Assembly: GCA_009829735.1 (NCBI GenBank)
Contig: CM020618.1
Coordinates: 38,540,894-38,604,893, forward strand
Source: Pyropia yezoensis
Taxonomy: Eukaryota; Rhodophyta; Bangiophyceae; Bangiales; Bangiaceae
DNA: 64,000 bases
Direction: 5' to 3'
Shown here: positions 54,308 through 64,000 of the stretch, in pieces
How the letters are laid out: every line of letters starts with the position of its first letter
Position numbering within the stretch: position 1 is the stretch's first letter
Notes under the pieces: model-generated
Told to the model about the DNA's origin: nothing
Database searches by the model: none
What the model saw: only the letters and a program-made list of their open reading frames with translations
Position numbers and translations under genes: made by a program

Positions 54308-56155
54308 TGGCGCTTGGTGGATTCCGCAGAGTCACCCATAGGACGTTGCTTTGCGGGCGACCTTTCTTATGCGTCGCGCGAGTCCGCCCGGTTGCCACAC
54401 CGGGTCGTTCTTCCCCCCTTTTCTTCCCCTCTCTTGTTCTTCACCCACTGCCGTGGGCGCGATGAGGAAGCTGCCTTGCAGCTCGGCCGTCGGTGTCGGT
54501 ATATTGCCTGTCTCTCTAGGGTTTCCTGCATTTTTTTTGTCCATCCTCCTCTTGCCCTGGTGCTCCTCACCTCCACTGCGTGACTGTAGGATTGCTGTGC
54601 GGACCCCATGCCACTCGGAATGGCTGTGTATACTGCTGTTTTCCCGTTCGCCACGGCATACTCGGCACTGGCCGCCGACGCGGCCCCCACTGGACGCGGC
54701 GTGGTCGGAACGCCAGGGGAAGAGCCCCCTATCCTGACCATCAGCCCCACGTGCGCGCCACCGCCCCCGCGGGCGCGCCACCGTCTCTGTCGTGACGGGC
54801 GGTCTGCCTTTTCCCACCCGACGCTACCACTCTGTCCACAGCCGGCACGAACAACGGCTCTAGCGTGCGGGGGCTCCCTCACGTGGCGTCAGAGGCGACG
54901 ACAGTCACCAGGACGGTGCCCGAGGGACAGGGGGCGGGCGAGGCCCGCCCGTCCCTCCCCACCCCACCCGGCCCCTATGTTGCTCCATTCCACTCTCTCC
55001 CTTGTCACCGAACCAGTGCTCCTTGCACTACCCGCCCCCTTCTGGCCGCCACTGCCGGCCGGATCTCGTGCTGCGGCCGTGCCGCCGTCGTGGCGCCGGG
55101 CGGTCGTGCGGAGGACGGGGGCGGCTGACTGGCGGCGTCCTGGTGGTGTCGGTCCCACTAGGGGGGGGGTGGGGCGGCAGCTTGGGGGGAGGGCATGGTG
55201 GCAGCGCAGCGGCTGGTAGATGGGGGCTGGTCAGCGGGGGGGTGGGGCGGCTGCTGGCGGCGCGGGCGGAGCTGGCGGCCTCGGCGGAGCTGGCAGTGCC
55301 GTAGGGACTATTAACGCGAGGGCGGGGGTACGGTGAGTGTCTGCTTGGTAGCAGGCCGGCGGCTGGCGGCTGCAGGGGGCGCGCGGGGGGGAGGACGGCG
55401 TTGGGGGCAGGCGCTGGGGCGGGGGGGGGTGCTTGGCGGCCGGGAGGCGAGTGCAGGCCACGGGGGGGGTGGGGGCTGCCGCTGCCGGGTGGCGAGTCTC
55501 AGGGAGGCAGCGGCGGACGGCCCCCCAGGCGATGGCTAGGGTGGGCGGAGAAGCCCTGCCGGCTGTATCCTGTGCGCGCAGAGCGCCACCGCTCGGTGTG
55601 GGCGGCGGCTGGGGAGCGGTCGTCGGTGGTGACCTTGGGAAGGAAGCCGAGGGAGGGGGGGGGGGTGCAGATAGAGGTGCAAACCTGTGGCTGGTGGACG
55701 GCCCTCCCTCCCCCCCAACACCATCTCTAAATGTGCGCGCGCCCATTGAGAGGTCCATTGGACGTCTAATGACATATTGAGCTTCCAATGGGCGAATGGT
55801 GGGGCCCGTAAAGGAGCCATTATGAGGTCATTGAGATGTGGGTTTAATGACCTTTCAAAGGGGTGGGCCCAATGATCCGTCTGGGTTGGGGTGCGCCACA
55901 GCGCTCTGAGAGCGACCCGCCCCGGTACGATAATTCGAAAGGAGAGACCCCGTGTCCAGCCGATCAGAGTGAGTGCCCGAACATGCCAGTAACACGGAAT
56001 GCGCCTCGCGTGAAGCACCTGAGGCATGACCGCTCGCCTAAGCGCACGCAAAATAGCGATCGAGCGCCTGCTCACCGCCTAGGGCGGCGACCCCGAGGCT
56101 CAGCGTGTCATCGAACGGTACACCAATTTGGTTGATACCCCCGTGCGCACTGTGT
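54308..56155. other. Intergenic DNA, no gene recognised
   Basis: After the UGP-B stop come T-rich sequence (54390-54560) and GC-rich DNA with GGC and GGT tracts (55080-55680). A moderate-GC patch at 55740-55870 has short inverted motifs (GCCCATTG/CAATGGGC; AGGTCATT/AATGACCT) and may be a decayed MITE. Confidence 0.45.
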
Positions 56156-56201
56156 ATCGTGCTTTTCTATAAAATGCCCGGACAAGAACGTGCGGCGTTT
56201 T
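56156..56201 (+). repeat. Left arm of a long-range inverted repeat
   Basis: 29 nt (56156-56184) containing CTTTTCTATAAAATGCCC are perfectly inverted at 60295-60323. After six unmatched bases another 11 nt (TGCGGCGTTTT, 56191-56201) also match. Confidence 0.85.
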
Positions 56202-57254
56202 GCGGTGTCTGTTCAGACACTGTTCCATTAGCCTGGGCGGGGGTGGTCCGGACACTACGTCGGACTGAGGCAAAACGTTCCAGCCACCAGGCCCGGGAAC
56301 TCCAATCATCTCGTTTGCCTCACGTGGAAAAGCTCGCGATTTGTATCTCCCCGCCGGACGTGTCACCTGCTGGCCCGAAAAGAAGGCCTCTCCGTTGCTC
56401 CTGGTGGGCCTCTCTGTGACCCACTTATTCGCTAAAAAAAACCTCCGCACTGCGCCGGGTGGCCCTAAAATGGGGTCCAAACGCCGCACGTTACGATTCC
56501 TCAGGTCGGCTTCCGGCCGATCCATCTGCTAACTGAGGCACTGGGAGCGCCCCTGCCCCCAATTGGCTGGAACGCCGCAGCTGCAGACACCGGCCAGGCC
56601 TGAAATGGGCTCGGAACGCCGCAGGCTCCAGACCGCGTCAGGGAGCTTTCGACGCTGCCCCACACAAGTTGGAATTTCATGGCGGCTTGCCATTGGACGA
56701 GCAAAGAGCAGTTGATCCACAGAGGATCTCCCATTTTCTCGTGTTGTGGGAACCGCGGGGACGTTGATTGTTCGTGTCAGAAACAGAGTCGTCTGCCTTC
56801 TTTTCGGCAATGACGTGAGGTCACTCTGCAGAGAACCCATGTCCGACTGATCGCCTTCTCACCATGGCACACGCACCGGCCACTTCGAAAAGGAGGCTGG
56901 GCTAGCCTCTGCGTCCTCGTGGCGCGCCTGTATCGACTTGGTGACTTCGTGGGGCCTCGGAGCGGATGGGTCTCCCTCCGACGCTCCAGACGAGCGTCCT
57001 ATCGCAAAATTCGCCACGGAACACGATGTACAAGATAGTTTGGCACCCTGTTTTTACGGTGATCTCCAGCGTGAGGCCCAGAAGCACCCATTGACCACTG
57101 GCAGCTACCAGATGCTTTTTCTTCCGGGTGCACGCACCGTCGTTCCCCACCCTGTCCTCCACCCACATCCACCACCGTCGTCCCCCCACCATCATCGCCA
57201 CCCCGGCGTGCCGTTGCGGCCACACCCGGGTGGCGGCAGGCACGGCGACGCGGC

Positions 57255-57441
57255 GGCCGCCGCCGGCGGTGGCGGTGGCGGTGGCGGTGGCGGTGGCGGT
57301 GGCGGTGGCGGTGGCGGTGGCGGTGGCGGAGGCGGTGGCGGTGGCGGTGGCGGTGGCGGTGGCGGTGGCGGTTGTGGGGCGGTTGGTGGCGGGGAGGGGG
57401 GTGGCGGTGGCGGTGGCGGTGGCGGTGGCGGTGGCGGTGGC

Positions 57442-57473
<32 letters not shown>

Positions 57474-57630
57474 GGCGGTTGGTGGCGGGGAGGGGGGTGG
57501 CGGTGGCGGTGGCGGTGGCGGTGGCGGTGGAGGTGGTGGGGCGGTTGGTGGCGGGGAGGGGGGTGGCGGTGGCGGTGGCGGTGGCGTTGGCGGTGGCGGT
57601 GGTGGAGCGGTTGGTGGCGGGGAGGAGGGT
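57255..57630 (+). repeat. GGTGGC hexanucleotide array with a spaced GGGGCGGTTGGTGGCGGGGA motif
   Basis: Pure GGTGGC runs are separated by four copies of a spacer around GGGGCGGTTGGTGGCGGGGA (starting about 57374, 57472, 57538 and 57603). The array is open in five frames, giving poly-Gly, Val-Ala, Trp-Arg, Pro or Thr-Ala repeats, so openness is not evidence of coding. Confidence 0.9.
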
Positions 57631-59204
57631 GGCGGCGGCGACGATGGCGCGGACGATGGCTGGAAGGAGGCGATGCGGCAGCTGGTGCGGCGGCCGAGAG
57701 CGGTCGGCGCCGCCGCCGCCGCCGACGGCAAGCGCATCGCCGACGGCCGCGGCGGCGTTGGCCGGGACCCGTCGGGGTCGCACTCGCTGCCCTTCCCCGC
57801 CGGCCGCGTTGGGGGGGAGGACCGCCGCGACGCGGGGGGCAGGCGCCAGGGGGGGGGGGGGGCGGGGGGGGCCGGCATGGGGGGGGGGGGCCGGGGTGGC
57901 CGGCATGGGGGGGGGGGGGTACACCACGCCCGGCACGCCCGGCGGCGGCGGCGGGGGCGGGGGGGGGGGCGTGCCCGGGGGCCGCCCAGACCTCAGCGCC
58001 GCGGGCCCCCTCTTCTCGCGGCTGCAACGGTCGGGGGGGGGGGCGGCGCTTGCGTCGTTGGGCACCCCGCCGGGTGCGGGGAGCGCGGCGGGCGCTCCGC
58101 AGTTGGGGGGGGGGGGGGGGGGGGGAGGGAGGCGCCGCCGCCGCCGCTGCCGCTGCCGCCTGCGGCGGCGGTGTCGGCGGCCGGCTGGGTGGCGCGGCGG
58201 TCGCTCCCGACGGTGGTGGCGGCAGCGGTGGCGGCGGCCGGGGGGGTGCCGCCAGAGGGGGAGGGGGGGAGGTGAGGGCGGAGGGGGGGAAGGGGGTGCA
58301 CCTGGGGGGGATCTGCTCAGGGTCGACGCCATTGCCGCCGTTGCGGCAGAGGAAGCGGTCGAGTGAGGGGGGCGGTGGCAGCGGTCCGGAGGCATGGTCT
58401 TGGTGGGAAGGGAGGGGCCGGGAAGGGGGGGCGGGGGCGGGCTGTGCGCCCATGCGACAAAAAAAAAGGAAGACACCGCCACCGCCGTGTATACCCTCGA
58501 GGGTCCAGGGGCGCGGGGGGGGGGCGGGGGGGGGGGGTCACGGGGGCGGGCGCCGTGCCCCCCCGGCCGCGCGCGCTCCCCGCCCGGCGGCTGCGGTGGG
58601 GGGGGAGGCCGCCCGCGCGCCCGCGGGTGCCAAGGCTGTGGCCTCCCTTTTGTCGCCGCCGCTGCCGCACCCAGGCGGGCTGCGAGGTGAGGGCGAGGGG
58701 GCGGCGGCCGTCGCCTCGGCGGCATCGGCGGCAGCTGCGGCGGTGGCGGTGGCGCCCGCCTCGCGCGTGCGGGGGGGGGAGGTGGCCCTCACGGCGCCCG
58801 AGGAGGTGCCACCGCCGCCAACCGCATCCACCAAGTCCAGCGCCGCGGTCGCCGCACCCCCCACCCCTGCTACGGCAGCTGTCCCCGTCACCCCCGACGC
58901 GGCCGCCGCGGCCGCGACTCCCGCCGCCGTCGCCCGTTGTGTGCGCAAGCGGCCGCCGCTGCCACGGACGGGCGGCCCCGAGCGCGGGCGCCCGGTGGAG
59001 CCGGCGGCCGCGCGCGCCGAGGCGGCACAGCAGCCGGCAACGTCGCCGTCGCCCCGTGCCACCACCCACGAGGGGGGCGCCCGGCGGCAGGGGGAAGTCG
59101 CCCCGTCCCTCTACGAGCCAACCTCCGCGGCGCCTCCACAGCCGTTCTCCACCATCACGAACAGCCACGAAGCGGGCCTATCACAACAACGCAAGAAGAA
59201 ATAG
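57631..59204 (+). other. Possible low-complexity coding locus, exon structure unresolved
   Basis: Protein-like fragments occur in different plus-strand frames: DGADDGWKEAMRQLVRRPRA with RVGGEDRR further on (about 57640-57835); YTTPGTPGGG and LSAAGPLFSRLQRSGGGAAL (57915-58050); GGDLLRVDAIAAVAAEEAVE (58305-58368); and a tail ending FSTITNSHEAGLSQQRKKK with a stop at 59202-59204. G-runs lie between them. They could be parts of one gene with introns or slippage, but no family match or splice set could be fixed, and minus-strand frames are also open. It is not called as a gene. Confidence 0.25.
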
Positions 59205-61725
59205 AAGATTTACAACAGTTGGGCTAAGAAAAAGACCCTGCGGTGGCGACCCCACCACCCCTACATCCCCGCCTACCCCTAGCCCCCCCCCCCCCTGCCT
59301 AACAGCCGCCTTCCCCCCAGCACGAAGCTCCTCCCAGCACAAGCCACGCCCCAGTACCCAACCAAGAAGCACGACCACGAGCTCTCTGCGGCCATCCCCT
59401 TCCCCCCCCCCACGTCGTGCTCCTCTTACCGTCATCCCAACACAGCCGGCACCATCATCGCCGACCCCCCCCGCTCCTAACAAGACGACAACAGCTGTCC
59501 CCTCCTCCGGCCCCCATTAGCACGCCAACGCAGTCGTTGCGTCCACCCCCCCAACCACTCCTACACCACGACGGACGAGGACAATCAGCGTCCCCAGAAG
59601 TGGCACCTTCACGGCCGCCACTCCTTCCCCTCCCATAACCCCACCGCGCAGCAGCGATGGTCACCACCCCTCCCAGCCACAATCGCTGTCGCCGCTCGCC
59701 TGCACCCCAAGAGCACAATCGCCGCCGCCGCCACCCCCATCCCTTTGTCGTCACAACCGGGGGCGGCCACGAGCACCACCGCGGCGGAAGACCGTCGCGG
59801 AAGATGGCCACAGCGACGACATCCCCGCAACCGTCCCCGTCCACGACCGCCCCAGCCCACCGCCGCCAACGCCGCAGTCCCGTGCACCTGCCAAACAGCC
59901 ACGGCGACCAGCCATAACGCTTGCCCACCACTTCAACGCTACGGGAAAAGAGAACATGGGAAAACTAGTGGCTGTCGAGCCTTCATCGGTCGATCTCAAG
60001 AATTATCGCGATGTGCCAGGAAATGTACAAGGTAGACTTTGAATGCTTGCAGATCCCATTCACACTGGGTCTCTTAGGAACGGGCCTCGATCGATCGCGG
60101 AGAAGGGGCCACCAGGCAAGCAGCCAACTCGCATCAAATATGGACATCTCCTGTGAGGACTGGCCTGGGTCAAAGGCACTCACCAAAGTACCGGAAGCAG
60201 GTCCAGGCACGTGGACAGGCCTGGGCTGCCATTGGCTGCCCACGCCCTGCGACTTGGTGGTCCACCTCTGACATGAGAAAACGCCGCAGCCCCGTGTCCG
60301 GGCATTTTATAGAAAAGCACGATATGTGCGGAAACAAGGGGCTTGACCACCCCCGGACAGAAACCGAGAAGAAAAAGAATTCCAGGCGTGCAACGTAGCA
60401 GCGTCTGGAATCCACCACATGCGCCGCCGCTGCTGGGTGCATCAGCGCCCTCTGTAAGCCTCCGACAGACCGAGCGCCTATCGCCTTCTGACCAACTTGC
60501 CCTTTGACACGATTGCGCCGTACAGCTGCACCCAGTCCCAGTTGCCCGGGCAAGACCCTCCGCTCCGTTTTCCTACTTCAACCCTCCACTCAATAGGGTC
60601 CGCTCCGCGAGCTGCTCGCTCCCATCGGTTCCCCCAGCCTCTCTACCACACCGCCGCGCCCCATCACGCATTTCCTGCCCTCCACGATGCGTGGCCGCCT
60701 CGCTTGTTTTCTACACGTCTGCTTCCGCACCACATCTCTCTCCGCTGGCCGGGCTGCCCCATCAAGGTGTATCCTCGAGGCGTTTCGTGATCGTTCAAGT
60801 CGATGCAATCATGACGCGGCTTCCGCTGGTTTACCAGCCACAATACCTACGTACGTGCCACCTCCTCACTACCCCTCTGATTACATTTTCTGCGGAACCA
60901 CGTTGCCCACACGTCACTGTAGTCGCCGCGATCCTGGTAACTTCTCGCTGGTGCTCCCCCCCCCACCCTATCTCGCTGTGGCTACCGCAGCTCTGTTGGC
61001 ATCCTTAGCATCTGCCAACTTTTCTGCGGCACTGACGTATCAGGTCCCCCGCGCCCGTTGCGATAGCTCTGCCTTGGCTCACACTTTTCAATCTCTCTCT
61101 CTGATTTGGCTGTTGGGCCTCCACTCTTTTCTCACTAACAACAGAGTGGCTGGCGGCTGACGGTCTCCAGCTCCACGTCGCAGCGCCAGGGGGAAGTGTT
61201 GGGCGCCCGCCGCACACGGGGACGGGAGCGCGAGGGCGACACTGCGGGGGGCGGGCGGTCGGCGCTTTTGCGTCCGTCGCAGGGGGACTCCTTCACTTCC
61301 CTGGCTAGACCGGGTGAGGGGGGGAAGAGTGGGGGAGGGGAGCGGGGAAAAGGGGGGGGGGGAAGGAGGGGGGTCATGCTTTTTGGAACTCTGCTCTCCT
61401 TCGCGCTCTACCTCCTCTCTTGGACACACTGAAGGGTAACGCAAGACCTGCACAGGACATTGAGTCAACTAGGCGCCCGTGTCCTCGTCTTCACCGCCGG
61501 TGTGAGACGACTGACTGTCGACGCTGCTGCCCGTGTGTCGCTATTGTCGACGGGGAGCGGCGGGATCCAGGGGTAGGTGGGGGGCCCAGCTTCCTGCATG
61601 CGGCGGACCCTATGGCTGTATGTCGAGGGACAGGGCATCTATCCTATTTGACTACCTTACATCATCAATGAGCGCATTTGCTTTCCCGTGTCTTCCCACG
61701 CCATGCCACCCTACAAAAAAAATGG
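59205..61725. other. Intergenic DNA, no gene recognised
   Basis: 59220-59920 is C/A-rich with Pro/Thr/Ser frames. 59930-61100 is moderate GC with short ORFs. 61310-61380 is G-rich. It includes the right arm of the inverted repeat (60278-60323). Nothing recognisable as protein or RNA gene was found. Confidence 0.45.
60278..60323 (-). repeat. Right arm of a long-range inverted repeat
   Basis: Inverted counterpart of 56156-56201: 29 perfect bases (60295-60323), a six-base gap and 11 more matching bases (60278-60288). The arms enclose about 4.1 kb. Confidence 0.85.
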
Positions 61726-63962
61726 TTACCGCGTGTCGCCGCCGCCAGCGCCAGAACCACCAGCTTGTTGCTCCGTTTCACCGGAGCTCGCTGCTGACTC
61801 CTGTCGCCGAGCCTCCAAAACGACTTGAAAGGCAGCCAGTAACGCAGGGGGCGCGTTCAGGAGGCTGGCAACGGCTCCAGCTGCGGGTCCTGCTGCGGCT
61901 GGCGCCCCCGAATTTGCGCTTTCCCGCCGCTGCTTGGAAGACTTGGGGGGCTGACCGGCGCCCGGCACGATGTTATTCCGCTTCTTCCGCTTTATCGCCT
62001 GCCGCATGCGCGCAGGCTGGCACGCCGAGCTCGAAGTCGTCAGCCCCAGGGTGCCGATGGCCGCCATTGTACGGCTGTCAAAGTCGGACAGCGCCGCGAC
62101 GACCTCCAACAATGTTGACGCTTTCTTGTCCGAAACGACTTGTTTAGTTTGCCTGTTTAGCGACTCGCAGGCGTTTGTGTTGTCAGGACTCGCGAGAAGC
62201 TCATACTTGTTGAGCTTCCCGCCACTCTTAGGGAAAGCCGCGAAAAGGGCGGCCTCATTGCTTAACTGCCACTTGATAATGTTCGCTTTTTTGCCGCCGC
62301 CCGCCTGCTTGTACTGGACCGCCAATGCGGACAGCTGCTGGCGCACGGCTACCGCGCCGCCCTCGGCATAGGCATCGCGCAGCTGCACTATGGCCTTGAA
62401 GAACGGGGTCGTTCAGGTTGTTCCCTCATGGGCCCAGAAGGAATCGCTTAAAGTGGACGGCGCAACCGACTACCCGCCCGGCGTAGTCCGCCGGCGTCCC
62501 ACCAAAAACGCGGCAGAGGCCCTGTGTAAAACCTAAGTGCTGGGCCGTCTCAAAGTCCATCGTCCCCGACACAAACGGGGTCTTCCTGCTGCTTGTCCCC
62601 CCTCCCGCCGAATGGCCACTCGGACACCAGAGCCCGCAAGCCCGTGATCGGCTGCCGAAGAGAAGTAGAACTCGAAAATCTCCTCGTACATGGATGCGGT
62701 CTTTTCAATCATCATCGCTCGGAGAAGAGCCACAGCTCGGTTTAGCGACGGCACAAAGGATCTGTGGGAAGAATTTGCACACAGTAACGGTCAGTTCCTG
62801 CATATGCCAAGGCCGCCAATCTTACATGCTCGTCGTAGCCAAACCATACGCCTGCCGAAGGCCACCGGCGCGAATGAACCCCTCCCCTTGTACAAGATAA
62901 CGTACATGATAGAAAAGTGGTGCCAATCGAAGGCCTGCTTGCCCGCCTCACGGATGGCATAGGCCTCGACGCCGTCCTTGGCCGAACCAGGGGTAACGAC
63001 CCCAAAAGTTGAGTCGGCTTCAAAGAACCGCACTGTCCCCGACATCTCTGCTTGCTTTTCATTCTGTAGCACCACGACCGTATATTCCTGCTTCTGGATG
63101 ATGGCACTGGCGTAGTCGTGCTGGTAGCCGGCACGGCGGCAGAGGTCCGCGACGCCTACCAAATCTTGCCCAAAATGATGAGCTGCCGAGCGTGCCGAAT
63201 GCCGTAGCTTACGTACAAAAGAGCTCCCGGCCTGTGAACCGCCGCTCGCGTCACCGATTGATTCCTATGAAAAGAAAAAACAGCATACAGCCGCAGGCGT
63301 GTCAGTGTCAGTGAGACTGCACGCCTGGGTCACGATCATTGACTCTCCCCCGGCGTGCGAAAAAAAAAAAAAGGGGGGAAACGTCAATCATACCTGGAAG
63401 GCTCGAATGGACAGAGATGGGTTACCTTGAACCACGTTGCGCACAAGGTCACCGGATGGCTTGCAGACGGGAACACGTGGGAGTGTGTACCACGAAGCAA
63501 GATGATCACGCGTACTGTACTGTCGGGCGCCGCCGCAGCTGGTATCAAGAGCTCCACACGAACGGGACACGTCCAGCCCCCGGACTGCTGCAGGGGTGGC
63601 AACTCACCCCCATGCCGCCGACACGTTTTCTCCTTATCCCGCTTGCCGGCGATGTAGCTGCACTTGTCAGATGACTCGAGCTTATCGGTGCCGTGCCTCA
63701 TCCAGGACTGCACCCGGTCTGCGTCCACTCCCGAATATATGGCCATGTCCATGTGCCCATTCTTTCTGGAGGGAGGGTCTCCTAGACGCCAGTAAGAGCA
63801 GCCCACAAAGGCCCGCCGAGCACCCGTGGAAAAGACTAACACGGCGTGGCCGCCGCAAGGGCAGTCGTCCTCGCCAATGTACGAGCAGCCGCTGCCGATC
63901 TTTTGCACTGCCACAAAGAAGCCTGTTGCAGTCGTAGCCGAAACAATATAAAAATAAGACAC
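61726..63962 (-). pseudogene. MULE-type transposase, broken or multi-exon, with FLYWCH-like N-terminal zinc region
   Basis: Four collinear minus-strand segments together resemble a Mutator-like (MULE) transposase. Segment 1 (63394-63962): a Cys/His/Trp-rich region (CPCGGHAVLVF, FVGCSYWRLGD, and a later RGTHSHVFP) like FLYWCH/WRKY-GCM1 DNA-binding domains. It ends at a possible donor CAG|GTATGA. Segment 2 (62791-63162): FFEADSTFGVVTPG and FSIMYVILYKGRGSFAPVAFG, the region around the first catalytic Asp. Segment 3 (62533-62754): RAMMIEKTASMYEEIFEFYF, the usual helical stretch after it. Segment 4 (61726-62388): SPDNTNACESLNRQTKQ, the late conserved TN-x-x-E-S-x-NR motif. Segments lie in different frames and lack ATG starts. 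One or two junctions could be introns, but not all frames can be reconciled, so decay is likely. Confidence 0.55.
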
Positions 63963-64000
63963 GTATGGCCCAAAGTGTCAGAAATGCCCCGCGCATTCCG

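Noticed and set aside
57192..57878. Poly-Pro, poly-Gly and Thr-Ala frames over the GGTGGC array
   Set aside because: All follow from the hexamer; openness has no coding value.
1..64000. CRISPR arrays, rRNA genes, bacterial operons
   Set aside because: No spaced-repeat array or rRNA sequence was seen, and spliced eukaryotic genes with organelle presequences rule out a prokaryotic source.

Overview
The window is nuclear DNA of a very GC-rich, gene-sparse eukaryote that is photosynthetic and has few introns. The gene content is eukaryotic: CCT1, prohibitin-2, the complex I subunit NDUFA5, NAA50, a UPF3-like protein and cytosolic-type UDP-glucose pyrophosphorylase. Two predicted plastid proteins begin with Met-Ala-Phe, the phenylalanine-bearing transit-peptide start usual in red algae, and one of them is a PsbQ'-like Tat-dependent lumen protein. 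Together with the GC content, rare short introns and abundant DNA transposons, this suggests a bangiophyte red alga (Porphyra or Pyropia type). That assignment is inference; no species marker is visible.

Layout. 1-5 kb: low-complexity DNA and a GGCGAC minisatellite, no recognisable gene. 5-9.5 kb: a GT14 glycosyltransferase (-) and a PsbQ'-like protein (+). 11.2-13.1 kb: CCT1 (-, two exons). 14.4-17.9 kb: a long Ala/Gly/Ser-rich unknown protein (+). 19-20 kb: NDUFA5 (-, two exons). 20.2-21.5 kb: non-autonomous inverted-repeat elements. 21.8-27.2 kb: a small mitochondrial-type membrane protein (+), a plastid-type unknown protein (-) and a HAD hydrolase (-).

27.5-36.8 kb: an apparent 9.35-kb PIF/Harbinger-type element with terminal inverted repeats and TAA target duplications. 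It carries a Myb/SANT plus NAM-associated gene, other ORFs and two remarkable minisatellites. 38.3-40.2 kb: a MITE and NAA50 (+). 42-54.3 kb: two almost identical UGP genes (+) flanking prohibitin-2 (-) and a UPF3-like locus (-) whose frame switches at long C-runs. 56-60.3 kb: a 29-bp perfect inverted repeat bounds a segment with a GGTGGC hexamer array. 61.7-64 kb: a broken MULE-type transposase (-).

The host genes do not form a pathway cluster. They are scattered single housekeeping genes; the two UGP copies are the only related pair. All three introns that could be placed start with the same extended donor, GTACGTYTG. Coordinates of spliced genes give the full span, with exons listed in the evidence.
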